Shown here in pieces: positions 11,691-22,230 of a stretch of DNA of 64,000 bases; within the stretch, counting starts at the first letter, position 1; each line of letters starts with the position of its first letter. The DNA lies in NCBI RefSeq assembly GCF_050436995.1, contig NC_134758.1:10044001-10108000 (forward strand), given 5' to 3'. Position numbers and translations under genes: made by a program. This DNA is from Anticarsia gemmatalis. Lineage: Eukaryota; Arthropoda; Insecta; Lepidoptera; Erebidae. Under the pieces are notes generated by a model. That model was not told the origin of the DNA. It did not search any database and saw only the letters and a program-made list of their open reading frames with translations.

Positions 11691-12234
11691 AAAATCAGGT
11701 TAGCTTTGGTTAGTTATGCAGTGTTTTTAAACTGAATATGAGTGAAAAGGACAAAAACTTATAATATCTTATACTTACATACAAAATCAAATAATTTATT
11801 CATTTAGGTCAAATGTTGACACTTACGATAGTCGTTTCAATTACTAGATCTACTAGCTCGAAAAGGGTGTAGAGTCTTATGAGTGGTGCTATTTATTAGC
11901 GACAGTAAGACAAGTTTTTGGTTTTAACAGCTGAATTCTTATGATAAAACGTAGCATAGAAAAAAAAGACCATTATAAAGTACAAGCTACTTTTAAGTTT
12001 TCTACTACAGCTTGAAATAATAAAATTGGCCATAAAATGTACCGTAGTACCAGCTCTATATAAATGTCGGTAGAGTCGAGATTGATTTGATTAGCACTGA
12101 TCTAAGACAACGGCCGAGACGTTGCCGACTAAATGTTGTTAAATCATTATTACGTTACTCCTCCACTAATTCATTATCGTACAAGTGAGTTCTGCTGTTA
12201 TTTAAACATATCTTGGACATGGTTTTATCCTTCT
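11691..12234. other. AT-rich gap with a weak promoter-like arrangement
   Basis: CTATATAAATG (TATA-like) lies near 12057, and CGTACAAGTGAGTTCTG (donor-like) lies near 12178. The 110 bases between are slightly GC-richer. No coding frame joins them, so it is only a candidate non-coding first exon. Confidence 0.2.
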
Positions 12235-12520
12235 ATCTTTACTTTTACTAAAATGCAAAAGTTTGGATGTTTGGATGGATTTTTGTTACTTAAACACCAA
12301 AACTACTAATCGGATTTTGATAACATTTGGTGTATATGTACTTTGATACTTGGATACATAATAATATGATTTGTTTACCGGGGAAATCTTTCCATGCGTT
12401 TCTTGCTAAACTATGATCGTGATTCTTTGTAAGGCTGTATACTTGTTAAGTACCTACATATTTAGGACAAAACTACTGAAACGATTTTAATGAAATACAC
12501 TCGCAGATAGTAGTAGTGTC
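12235..12520 (+). repeat. dispersed repeat R2, copy with partial second copy
   Basis: It has the order ATGCAAAAGTTTGGATG, then CCAAAACTACTAATCGGATT, TTGATAACATTTGGT, then CCGGGGAAATCTTTCCATGC. A second fragment at about 12465-12505 repeats ACAAAACTACTGAAACGATT and TTAATGAAAT. Related copies are at 61341-61505 (+), 22085-22230 (-) and 23320-23470 (-). This is a very common lepidopteran non-autonomous repeat whose class I cannot fix. Confidence 0.6.
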
Positions 12521-13975
12521 AAAGTAGATTGCATAGTTCATTTGGAAAATTGTGTTTTAGTTTCGCTTAAGATGCAGTAGATTGGTACGAAATAAATAAA
12601 TACTTTATTTACTTTTCTTCCTCGTAAAAAATGGTTTATTTTTTACAATTTCGTAGGATTAGAAACCCAAAACACCCACTCAAAAATCACCCTCAACCGC
12701 GAACCAATGAAAAATTAATGAAAGGCATTCACATCCAAACTTATGTTAAGTACTCAATAAATCTTGTGCCTCGGGGCGGTTTCCTCACAATTTATTCTTT
12801 CTGCCCCCTTAATCCTGTTATTAATGGTATCCTACCCCCCCTAAGATGTGTGGAGGATGATCAGATTGGTGCAGGATGTATGGGCAAGTAAGGAAAATGT
12901 CTAAATTCACCGTGGTTTGGAAATAAAAGAGATTATCATGAGAACTTGCTGACTACAAAGGTTAGTGGTGTTAGGTATTTAGTCAGTATTCTAGATGACT
13001 ATAAGCATGTAGCAGATACTATGGCAGGTACCTATCAAAGGTAACTTTAAATTAAATTTGATTTACTTGGATCGATTATAAAAAATGTGAGTGAATCATG
13101 ATACCCAGTACCTACTACTTTTCTGGAAAAAACATGAGTAACGTCAAAGAAACAGCCTGTAAGATATTGCGCCTGTGCGATAAGACCGCTATTTGTACCT
13201 ATCTATATAAATATGTTTGTTTCTTTTTCATTTTTGTATTGTTATTATCCAAATAAAGAGTTTCTCATTAATTCATTACAAAAACGATTTAAAATATTGT
13301 AAAATCATTTGATATTTAAATACATATTCACTTAATCTTTGTATTAGTCAGGTTATCACTTAGAAGGATCTTCCTGAGAAAAAACCATTACGATGCTTTT
13401 CACTCACTTTGAAACTGGAAGATTTTCTAATTCATTTTTCCCGGAACTCGTTTTTTAGTCGAAATATTTTAAAATAATGTTGTGCATAGAAGTGAGGCCC
13501 TAACATTGTCAGTACTGAGTCTAGTTATTCTATCCCAAACCCGGCAGTGGTGCAGTTAATCAATCAAACGTGCCGCCACATAATTTGATAACGCCGCTGA
13601 CCGCAGACACAAGCACTAACATTTATATAACATTACGCTTTTGACCCTGAAGGGTTAAGCTGATATGTTTTTTGTAGAGATATTAGTTATTTTTGTACAT
13701 TACGAATTACTTTTGAATCTAGCCGGTTTAGGACAGTCAGCTAATATAATATAAATAAAAACAAAATAAATGGTGTTTAGATGTCTTCAAACGTTTTTTA
13801 TTGCTCTAAACATATTTATTTTAAAGATAATCCGGTATTTGTAGTGATAAAAAGTGTTAATGAATATACCTAAATATTGATAAAAGATGCAAAATATATT
13901 CTGAAAACTAAATGTTTTCTGAAGTTTTCCGTTAAATAGCTGAACTACGTAAAACCAATCATATTTAAATATGTA
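12521..13975. other. AT-rich stretch, nothing firmly recognised
   Basis: An open frame at 12631-12891 (86 codons) lies in a slightly C-rich patch and ends next to GGCAAGTAAGG, a donor-like word. It has no recognisable domain, so I do not call it. A GC-richer spot at 13545-13615 has no coding sign. Confidence 0.4.
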
Positions 13976-14434
13976 CAGTCAGCACCAAAAGTCGATGAAC
14001 ATAATCAACTTAACAAAACACCTGTTCACAATAAAATGCCATAAGTTATAGTCGCAACTAGGAAACAAAATAGCCTGTACACCAGAAATTTACAAAATTC
14101 GTTAAACACGAGTATTTCAAAAGTATCTGTACACAAGTATTCCTAAAGTTGCTGTACACCAACAATCCAAATGTCGCTGAACATCATTGTATCAAAAGTC
14201 ACTAGGCAACAGTAAAGACAAAATTATTAGTATATTTTGAACATTGCCGTGTGTTAATCTACTTTTGTCGCTTATGTTGTCCAGTTACTTTTGGGACAGT
14301 GCTTGCTTAACCTTAATAATGTATGTTAACACGTTAGTATCTATTTCAATACTTATTCACAAAACAATTATATTTTATTGTCAGTAATCATATTAATCTA
14401 TAATATGAAACATAACATAAACATAACTCTAATG
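13976..14434 (+). repeat. left terminal inverted repeat of the Tc1-type element
   Basis: The outer part contains degenerate subrepeats of about 25 bp, beginning near 14120, 14146, 14170 and 14195, each of the form AA(A)GT followed by a variant of GCTGTACAC or GCTGAACAT. Such internal direct repeats could be transposase binding sites, as in IR/DR-type Tc1 elements; that role is inferred. Tc1 repeats are usually tens to a few hundred bases, so this arm is long. Confidence 0.9.
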
Positions 14435-14631
14435 AAATAAGGTTAACAAAGTATATTTTTAACGTTGCCGTGTGTTAATCTAGAACAAAGTATTTGGTAC
14501 TGAAGAAAAGTATGATTTAAATCGTAATCATTTATTTATTAAAAGCACAATCAAAAATTCAAATGAAAATATTTTAGATATTATAATATAAATCTTAATG
14601 CAAAATCAAAAATTTTATTGAAAAATAAGAA

Positions 14632-14754
14632 TTAATAGCGGGTATGGCCTCCATTCGCGTCTATTACTGCCTGGAGCCGTTCGCGCATATTACCTATCAT
14701 ATTTTGACAAATTTTTTGGCCCCTAAATCTCTCCCAAGTTTCTGTTGCATGAGC
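14632..14754 (-). pseudogene. C-terminal fragment of a Tc1-like transposase
   Basis: Read on the minus strand this gives 40 codons and a stop, ending in the run MRERLQAVIDANGGHTRY. The W-E-R-F motif upstream and the GGHTRY ending are typical of the extreme C terminus of Tc1-family transposases. The catalytic DDE core that should precede it is absent. A TAA in the same frame lies a few codons upstream of the preserved part, so the piece is not joined to the N-terminal fragment as one open frame. Confidence 0.85.
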
Positions 14755-14799
14755 TATTAAAAATTAAAGCAAATATGATATAATATTATATGTTTTATT

Positions 14800-14910
14800 A
14801 CTTACCGAAACTCCTAATTCTGCAGCAATTTCTGATACATTGTATCCTTGTTCTTTCAAGAGAACAATTCTGTGACGTTCATGCTCCGTAATATGCACAT
14901 TATACGGCAT
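14800..14910 (-). pseudogene. N-terminal helix-turn-helix fragment of a Tc1-like transposase
   Basis: It starts at an ATG on the minus strand at 14910 and gives 37 codons that include the typical first helix-turn-helix of Tc1 transposases (EHERHRIVLLKEQGYNVSEI, then AAELGVSVS). Family members are usually near 340 residues. Here the sequence passes directly into AT-rich filler after GVSVS, so the second DNA-binding helix set and the catalytic domain are deleted. GGTAAGT at the junction resembles a splice donor and TTTTTAATAG near 14756 an acceptor, but joining them leaves the C-terminal piece out of frame. The product would lack catalysis in any case. Confidence 0.85.
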
Positions 14911-15120
14911 TATTGTGATATTTATCGATTGATGTATCAATAATATAAATAAACAATTATGCACATACACAACGTTTCGTTTACTTCAGACTACGACAAT
15001 AATACGCTAGACTAAAATTATCACAAGTCATATGAACAGAAATATTAATTAAATGTAAGGTATTCTTATGGTTCGCGCAAAGTAAATTACAAGTACCGTC
15101 ACTATAATCGCTTCGTAGAT

Positions 15121-15579
15121 CATTAGAGTTATGTTTATGTTATGTTTCATATTATAGATTAATATGATTACTGACAATAAAATATAATTGTTTTGTGAAT
15201 AAGTATTGAAATAGATACTAACGTGTTAACATACATTATTAAGGTTAAGCAAGCACTGTCCCAAAAGTAACTGGACAACATAAGCGACAAAAGTAGATTA
15301 ACACACGGCAATGTTCAAAATATACTAATAATTTTGTCTTTACTGTTGCCTAGTGACTTTTGATACAATGATGTTCAGCGACATTTGGATTGTTGGTGTA
15401 CAGCAACTTTAGGAATACTTGTGTACAGATACTTTTGAAATACTCGTGTTTAACGAATTTTGTAAATTTCTGGTGTACAGGCTATTTTGTTTCCTAGTTG
15501 CGACTATAACTTATGGCATTTTATTGTGAACAGGTGTTTTGTTAAGTTGATTCTGTTCATCGACTTTTGGTGCTGACTG
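15121..15579 (-). repeat. right terminal inverted repeat of the Tc1-type element
   Basis: Reverse complement of 13976-14434. A roughly 35-base segment of the repeat (GTATATTTT, then CGTGTGTTAATCTA) also occurs once more just inside the left arm at about 14450-14482, so part of the arm was duplicated into the centre. Confidence 0.9.
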
Positions 15580-15581
15580 TA

Positions 15582-18500
15582 CTCATGAATTTGATCAAGT
15601 ATTGACTTTGATCAAATACAAACAAACATAGCAAAAACAATACAAACTAACTTCCTATAAAGGAAATAACATCTAAAACGTAGCACGAGTACACTTCAGA
15701 CCAAGGGGAGGTACATCTCATATAAAATTTATTTCAAATAACAACCAATTTTGTTCTGACCCACTCTGCCTACGTTATAACGAAAATGCTTAATACAATT
15801 GTCCTATAACACTGCCACACGATTTCCACCCTTAAATACACACTTTAGGGAGCATTTTCCCCCAAATTTGGTCGAAAGGTGGAAAAAAACAAAAATGTTT
15901 CCAACTGACTACTTATCAACATCGCGTTTATTGAAATGAAATAAAAAGATGAAAAAGGGAATACCGAAATTGGTCTAAAGGTGACGTGTTACAGTTTAAG
16001 ACAGAAAAATTGGTAAAACGTCTTGTATTGTATCTTAGTGTATTAATAGGATAGTATTTTCTTTCGCCTATACCTACCGCTATGAGAGAAAGGCGTGATT
16101 TTTTCTATGTATGTATTTTCATAACGGAAGTACCTACTAAATAAACTTTCGCGTAACAGAGAGCATGGTTACATTTTGCAAATGTATTTCAATCCCATTA
16201 CCTACACAATACACACATATTAAGGATACTATACTTTTCTCAACTTTACCTATCATTTACTTTTGTAATTCGTATATAAAAGTAGGAAACAAGAATATAA
16301 TAAAAAATCGAAAACAAGTTAGATTTAAGCAGTTAAATCAATTGCCAAAAGCTTTTCTTAATTATGCTCGTAACATTAAATTATTGAGCATTTAATGCCA
16401 ACTTTATTTCATATCAATATCCTAGTTTCCAAATAAAAATAATCAGAATATAAGCCAGTCATTATCTAACAAAAATAAGTACAATGTGGACACAATACGG
16501 TTCCAATTTACCCAAAATCCCATCATTACATTTCCTACGTGCCAAATTAGCCCAAAACCAATACACCAAAGACAAATGACAAAAGAACGTCCCACCCTTA
16601 ATTATGAGCACACAATTTGGCCGCAAGTGTATCGAAGAAAGCAACACGGATTGGCCTAAGGCTGAATTTTAATAAGATGTCACTACCATAACAGAGCCTA
16701 AGGGTAGCGAAATTTTATTACAACAGAAAAACTTTATCTGTGTATGGTTAGCATCGAAAAGCCATACCTCTTTTGGAAGTAATATGTACTCTCTACGACT
16801 GTCTTACAGCCCAATTATATAATCTTTATGTGAACTCTTAGGTGGTATTTATATTAAAGGATGCTTGTTACTTGAAAATATGTAGTTTTGATTTGTTCTA
16901 ATAACATAAGTAATATTATTTATAGTCAATGTTTATAATTGTAATTTATAAAAATAAACACGAATGTATGTCGCTTTTTGTCAATCCTTCTGTTTTTTAT
17001 TTAGGCTTAGCAAGCGTAGATAATATTGCACAGAAATACATAACTACATTGTCGCGTGGATGTAAAAAAAATGTCGAAGTCCCTACATATTATCATTTAA
17101 TAAATTTAACAACCAAATGGAAAAAACTATATCTAACTTTTCTTTTAACCCTTCAAGATATTAGCTAATAATGTCGTAAGAAAAGTCAAAGTTAACCTAT
17201 CGAAATTAAATGTTACATCTCACTGATACTATATTCTTATATTATATTATAAAAGTTCATTAACATTCTTTACCAACCGTACTATAGCACGCAAAATTAC
17301 GTCTTCGTTTAATTGGGTATTATAGTCTATAGTAAATGATAGGGAGAATATTTCCACAGTAGGGTAATTTTAATATGACAGCTCCGTTCTTTAATAAGTG
17401 TATTAATGTTAGGCAATTAGACGTTTCGTGAGTGGCCCAATTTTGTTGTCCCGAAGTGTTAATTATAGATAATCGGTTCGAAATTCTTGTAATAGGTTTT
17501 AATTACAGTGGCTGTTAATTGTTTTTTGTCTAGGGTGGTTTTTTAAGGGTGGAAATTTTGAATCTTTTGAGATGTTTTTTGAAGTGATGGTTTTGTTTTG
17601 TGTGTTGCAATGGACGGTATTATGAGTTCTTTTGGTGGCCATATTGCTACATCATATAACGCAAATTTTCTTGTTTTCTGTAAAGAGTTTATATTACCTC
17701 AAAAAGTTATCATTTAGATTCGTTTTAAGGAAAATAAGAATAGTACCTATTTTATTTATTTATCATTTACAAGTTTCTGCTGTTTTGCCGCGTTTAATGT
17801 AAAAAGCCAGTTGCAGTGTTGTGTGTTTTGTGTGTGTGGTAGGCTGAAAAACCCTGACCAAGCGTCAAAGTTATTTAAATCGCATGAGTGCTTCATGAAT
17901 TTAGTGACTTCAGAAGACCCAACAATAAAAATCAGCAGCAGATTCTGTAAAATTTGGGACCTATAACCAGGATAGTTTTTATCGAGAAATTATTATTACG
18001 AAAACTGACCTAAACTGCTGCCTGCGACTTTGCCAAAAATGTTGGTCTCTATTAATTCAGGTTACAAATGATCTTTTTGATAAAATTCATCAAAATCTGA
18101 ACTGATACTCAAGATTTTTCATGAGAGTAACAAATGTACATTCATCATGAAATATAGTACAAGCAGGATTGATACGCTTTTTACCCAACATAATCCCTGT
18201 CAATCTCTTTCCTAATAAATGTTCCATACATACATACAAATCCTTAAGTATTGCTCCATCACCCCAGATATATAATTCCACGTGAATATTGATCTGTAGC
18301 GAGTGACGACTAAGAAGAGTAAAAATAATATCTGCCTACCCCCGCGTTACCGGTTAGCACGCATCCAATACTTAGAGCCGACTTCGCTATTATAGTATAT
18401 GGAAAATTGACAGATAAAACGGCAAATGCTTGAAAAGATTACAATAAAAATGTATATATCAGTGATTTTTTTAAGTATATAGGAGCTTTAGAGCTGCTGC

Positions 18501-19177
18501 GCTTGTTTAAACGATTATTCGCAGTTTGTATGCATGTTAAAAGTTTTTAAGATAAGTGTAATAATAAAATTATGTTGCGAATAAAGCTATTGCTGAGACT
18601 CGTCTTCAGCGATGTTAACATTTCGAGCAGAACAGGGTGATAAAATTCTATATTATCACCATTATACAAATGTTTTATAACGAATACCAATATTCATTTA
18701 TGACCACAAAGTAAAGCTCCAAGTGTAATTAGTTTCCAATATGAGTCAATACACACTTCAAACACTCTGACTTTTACGGTTAAAATTCAGAAATTCATGA
18801 AAAAACTTACAAAAGATCCCAACACAAACATCTGAAACTTTCCCATATACTATGCCCTGCTAACGCGAGTTTACCACCAAACGGGGGTAAGGGAGGGACA
18901 AAATGGATTCTCGCGACATTCGGCAGCCATTACTACGACCCTCGGCACTCCAGCCCTCTCCCTTGCGAGGCGTGTTTACTAAAAATGCGTTCAATTTTAT
19001 ATGCGGGTCTTATGTACCTTCACATCGCGTTTTAGGGTTTGCGAATGAAAATTTTCGTTCGTTCATTAGATTAGGCTTAGAAATACTGTTTTTTGAGTTA
19101 TTTGGTCGATATTGGTCGTTTTGAGAAGATTTGGTACTTAATCTACTAAAGGGCTGATTTTTTTGTCAAATAATCAA
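15582..19177. other. long AT-rich stretch with little recognisable content
   Basis: Apart from a SINE family C tail fragment at 16067-16120 I see no repeat I know and no gene. Open frames at 16165-16395, 16929-17168 and 18090-18281 are low-complexity in composition. A GC-richer patch at 18850-18985 includes an ATG in good insect context (ACAAAATGG at 18899) opening 73 codons, but there is no domain, and downstream composition reverts to AT-rich. Confidence 0.45.
16067..16120 (+). repeat. SINE tail fragment (family C)
   Basis: CCTATACCTACC, then AGAAAGGCGTGAT and CTATGTATGTA follow the same order as the other family C tails. Confidence 0.45.
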
Positions 19178-19221
19178 GACCTTTTCAACAGAAAATGAAT
19201 AGAAAAACTGTTGAAAAGGTC
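19178..19221. repeat. perfect hairpin, 14-bp stem and 16-nt loop
   Basis: GACCTTTTCAACAG (19178-19191) and its exact reverse complement (19208-19221) flank an A-rich loop. No second copy was seen in the window. It could be the core of a decayed foldback element or simply a palindrome. It is too short on its own for a typical pre-miRNA. Confidence 0.85.
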
Positions 19222-19937
19222 AATACTGTTCTATTTGTAAACAAAGTTATAAAACGACCATTTAAATTTCTTCTGCTGAATGATAATGCTATAGTTTAGA
19301 TATACTATACAATCTCACGGAATAACCTACCAAAATAACATAATAGTATCCAAAGATAAGTTATAACTTTTACATTAAACATACAATTGTCTCAACCAGG
19401 ATTAGACTCTGATACAGCTTTCATAGATAAGCATAGTTCTGATACAACATAGACCGATTTGACAAAGCTCGCGACCGCATCGCAACAGCCACCGCATCTT
19501 CAAAAGGTTGCAAGAATAACATGATATAATAAAGTATGTTTTGTCCTTGTCACACACCTATACACATTACACTTCAAGCCAGAAAAAGGTAACACAACAC
19601 AACTCTAATTCGATTTCAAGACCATCACTCACATTCAAAAGTTTCTGATTCCAAAATTCTTAATAAAATAATTAAAAAGAATACAACATTTTTAAGTCAC
19701 AAACACGTCTTTCACAAATCACAACACGGCACTCAATGACTAACCCTTTCAATGCAGAGGCAACTATTTTATCCATATTTTTTATTCCAACCGTAATGAA
19801 TTCCAGTTTTTATGCGTATTACCTTCAGTCGGGACAAATTGCAGACGGTTCGACTTATAAATATTCCGGCGGTTAAATAAAGGGTAGGGAATGTGTATCT
19901 CAAAGTTTCTTGATTTATTAAAAGCATTATTTAAAAT
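19222..19937. other. AT-rich stretch, nothing recognised
   Basis: A small GC-richer spot at 19460-19505 (CTCGCGACCGCATCGCAACA) has no coding sign. Confidence 0.5.
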
Positions 19938-20205
19938 TGAGGCGCTCTTAGCCAGTTGCGCTCACTGGTTGGTAAACGATACGTGGGTTAAGCAACCCTT
20001 GGCGCGGTCATTCCATAGATGGGTGACCGCTTAGTGGTATTCGATTCGATTTCGATTCGAGATGGGCGTCTCCGTGCTTCGGAGGGCACGTAAAAAGTCG
20101 ATCCATGTCTACTAAGATTACAGACGTTAAGCTATGTTAAAGGTCTCTCGGGCGGCGTGAAAACTTTGACACTATGTTGACCACTAACCATACGACAAAC
20201 AAACA
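19938..20205 (+). mobile_element. 5S-rRNA-derived SINE, copy 1
   Basis: The stretch 19988-20030 (GGTTAAGCAA, GGCGCGGTCA, TAGATGGGTGACCGC) lines up with the internal control region and 3' half of 5S rRNA (TTAAGCA, GGCGCGGT, AGATGGG-GACCGC in known 5S genes). The body continues with GGGCGTCTCCGTGCTTCGGA, GGGCACGTAAAAAGTCG, TTTGACACTATGTTGACCAC and TAACCATACGA. At 20041-20061 the unit TTCGAT is expanded, unlike the 45-kb copy. It is non-coding, with transcription expected from the 5S-type promoter and mobility supplied by a LINE. Confidence 0.82.
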
Positions 20206-20710
20206 AACAACTTTATTAAAAGTTGCTCTGGAATATATTTTGCGAAGAGCTTAAAGGATTATTCGGAAAAGATCGTGGGAGTGCAACCTACTTTTGCTTT
20301 TGTTTGTGGGCGGAATAATAAGTATTATTTTTGGATTACGTTATTTCAGGGCCAGAGGAAATGTTGGTTAAAATGTTCTTACTTTATTCGAGCCGCATAG
20401 CTAAAAATACTTTTTAAAGTATTTCCGTCTTTGCGTGCACTTTTATCGTAGCTCATCTTGAATGTGAGGCGAATTAGATAAATGTAGCATTGCTTAAATT
20501 ATTACCAATGTTTGGAATATTACAGAGGCCAGCAAAAGAGAAGAACACGCAATACTTGTCGTCATAATAATTATTCATTTTCATTTCACTGATTCGGGTT
20601 TCAATTTGTATGATTACAGACCGGAGCAAAATTTAAAAGAAAGTCTTATTTTTTCTTTTTGACATTGCTATTGTTATCTAAACCGAGATTTAAATAAAAC
20701 CTATTTTGAC
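20206..20710. other. AT-rich gap between SINEs
   Basis: Starts with a short CAAA run; otherwise nothing was recognised. Confidence 0.45.
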
Positions 20711-20912
20711 TGCCTCCGTAGCACAGTGGTTTAGGTGTCAAGCCGCTACCATTGCATCAGGAGGTCGTCGGTTCGATTTTCACACGGATCAATTATTTGT
20801 GCGATCCACAAATAAGTTTTCCTGGTCTGGGTGTACTTTATGTCCGGTGTTTGTATGTTTCTAAAAGTCCCCGCTACACAAGAGCAATTCTCAGTGCGGG
20901 AGTAGTTTTAAA
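20711..20912 (+). mobile_element. tRNA-derived SINE, family A, copy 2
   Basis: It has the order TGCCTCCGTAGCACAGTGGT, a B box with changes (CGGTTCGATTTTCACACGG), CAATTATTTGTGCGATCCAC, GTTTGTATGTTTCTAAAAGT, CCCCGCTACACAAGAGCAAT and GTGCGGGAGTAG. It is full length but more diverged than copies 1 and 3. Confidence 0.88.
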
Positions 20913-21750
20913 TAAATTTTAATATTTATTCGATGTAGTTTAAGAACCGCTGTTCTTGCTCTTATTGATGGGAGAGAAATCTCAAGCAATGAATGAATGG
21001 AACGTTAATGGAAACCTGTTCCTCAACAACTTGACGAGCTACGATTTTTGTATTTATATGTAGATGTCGTACTGCTTACTTGTACGTATAATTATTTATA
21101 TTTAATCAATTGTACACCTATAAAGACTCGAGGCTTGTTTGTAATTTTGTGCTTAGTTCATATTACACGTAACACGAAAGTAACAATTTTAGTGTCTCTA
21201 GTTCGTATTTTTATAAAAATATTAGCAAGTTATAATATCAGTTGAATATTTAAAGGCAATGAAAAGCAATAGTTTTATATGACCCCTCTCCTAAATACCT
21301 CATATTTTATTCTTAGATGCTGAAAATACAAACTTTTTAAAGTAGCTGAAAGGTTGCTTCCTGATATGTAACCATTTCTAATCATTATGGTATTTCAGAA
21401 ATGTAAAGCTTTTTTTCTGATTTCTAGAATCTTCTAAATATAATTAGATTTACAGTTCTATAATCTTCAAAGCCAATTAATCACACTATATTTAAAAACT
21501 AGTTAAAAATATAATGAATAGTTTTAAAATTCCCACAAATTTTAACTAAAACAAGCCGAAACAGTAATTTGAAATACACACGCGCTGTAATAATTACTTT
21601 GATAATTAACACTACTCTCGAAATATTATCAAATGAATCTTGTTAAAATTAAGACATACAAATTTTAATTATAGCACGACTAGTGTATTTCTGCGACTTT
21701 GATTGCGTTATAGGTTTTACTACTATCTTTATGATGATCATCATCATGAT
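20913..21750. other. AT-rich gap between SINE copies
   Basis: No gene or repeat was recognised. At 21729-21750, just before the next SINE, lies ATGATGATCATCATCATGAT, a self-complementary triplet run like the tails of RTE-type elements. Confidence 0.45.
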
Positions 21751-21957
21751 TGCCTCCGCGGCGCAATGGTTTAGCTCACCTTTACCACGCCGCTCCACTG
21801 CGTCGGGAGGTCGTGGGTTCGATTCCCACACGGGACAATTATTTGTGCGATCCACAAATAGTTGTTTCGGGTCAGGTTGTAGGTACTTTGTGTCCGTTGG
21901 TTGTATGTTTGTAAAAGTCCCCGCGACACAAGAGCAATTCTTAGAGCGGGAGTTGTA
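21751..21957 (+). mobile_element. tRNA-derived SINE, family A, copy 3
   Basis: TGCCTCCGCGGCGCAATGGT opens the A-box region; the B box is GTGGGTTCGATTCCCACACG, followed by GGACAATTATTTGTGCGATC and the standard body to GAGCGGGAGTTGT, then an AAAG-rich run at 21961-21990. It is nearly intact. An open frame of 93 codons crosses it in the forward direction, but this is the SINE read through, not a gene. Confidence 0.92.
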
Positions 21958-22084
21958 TTTTTAAAGAAAGAAAGAAAAGAGAGAAATAGAATATCATTTT
22001 AACATTTAAAAGTTTAAATCATATAAAGTATCACTGTCATCATGTCTTTTTTCCTTATTTATAATCTAAAAATTGTGAAAAGAA
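21958..22084. other. short AT-rich gap
   Basis: AAAG-rich run at the SINE end, then nothing recognised. Confidence 0.4.
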
Positions 22085-22230
22085 TTTTTGCAGTAAAAAT
22101 ATTTCTGTAATATATTTTCAACTATCTGTGTGCTAAATTTCATTAAAATCTATTCAGTAGTTTTTGCTCAAAACAATAACAAACATACTTCCATACAAAC
22201 TTTCGGATTTATTCTATAAGTAAGATAGGA
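22085..22230 (-). repeat. dispersed repeat R2, reverse copy
   Basis: On the minus strand it has CTTACTTATAGAATAAATCC, GAAAGTTTGTATGG, then CAAAAACTACTGAATAGATT and TTAATGAAATTTAGC. This is the same order as 12235-12520 and 61341-61505. Confidence 0.65.

Larger units (their letters stand above)
13976..15579. mobile_element. Tc1/mariner-type DNA transposon, internally deleted, with 459-bp terminal inverted repeats
   Basis: The element is about 1.6 kb and is flanked by TA on both sides (13974-13975 and 15580-15581), the target duplication typical of Tc1/mariner. It starts CAGTCAGCACCAAAAGTCGA and ends with the complement. The inverted repeats (13976-14434 and 15121-15579) are the same length and match essentially throughout; I noticed one mismatch by eye (AACATAATC against AACAGAATC). 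The 686-bp centre holds two minus-strand transposase pieces. It cannot move by itself, but intact ends may still be recognised by a related transposase. The near-identical arms suggest recent activity or arm-to-arm homogenisation. Confidence 0.92.

Noticed and set aside
21752..21840. possible tRNA gene at the head of SINE A copy 3
   Set aside because: No closed cloverleaf; the same head recurs in five copies with a common non-tRNA body.
21649..21964. overlapping open frames across 21.65-21.96 kb
   Set aside because: They are the tRNA-derived SINE read in both directions.
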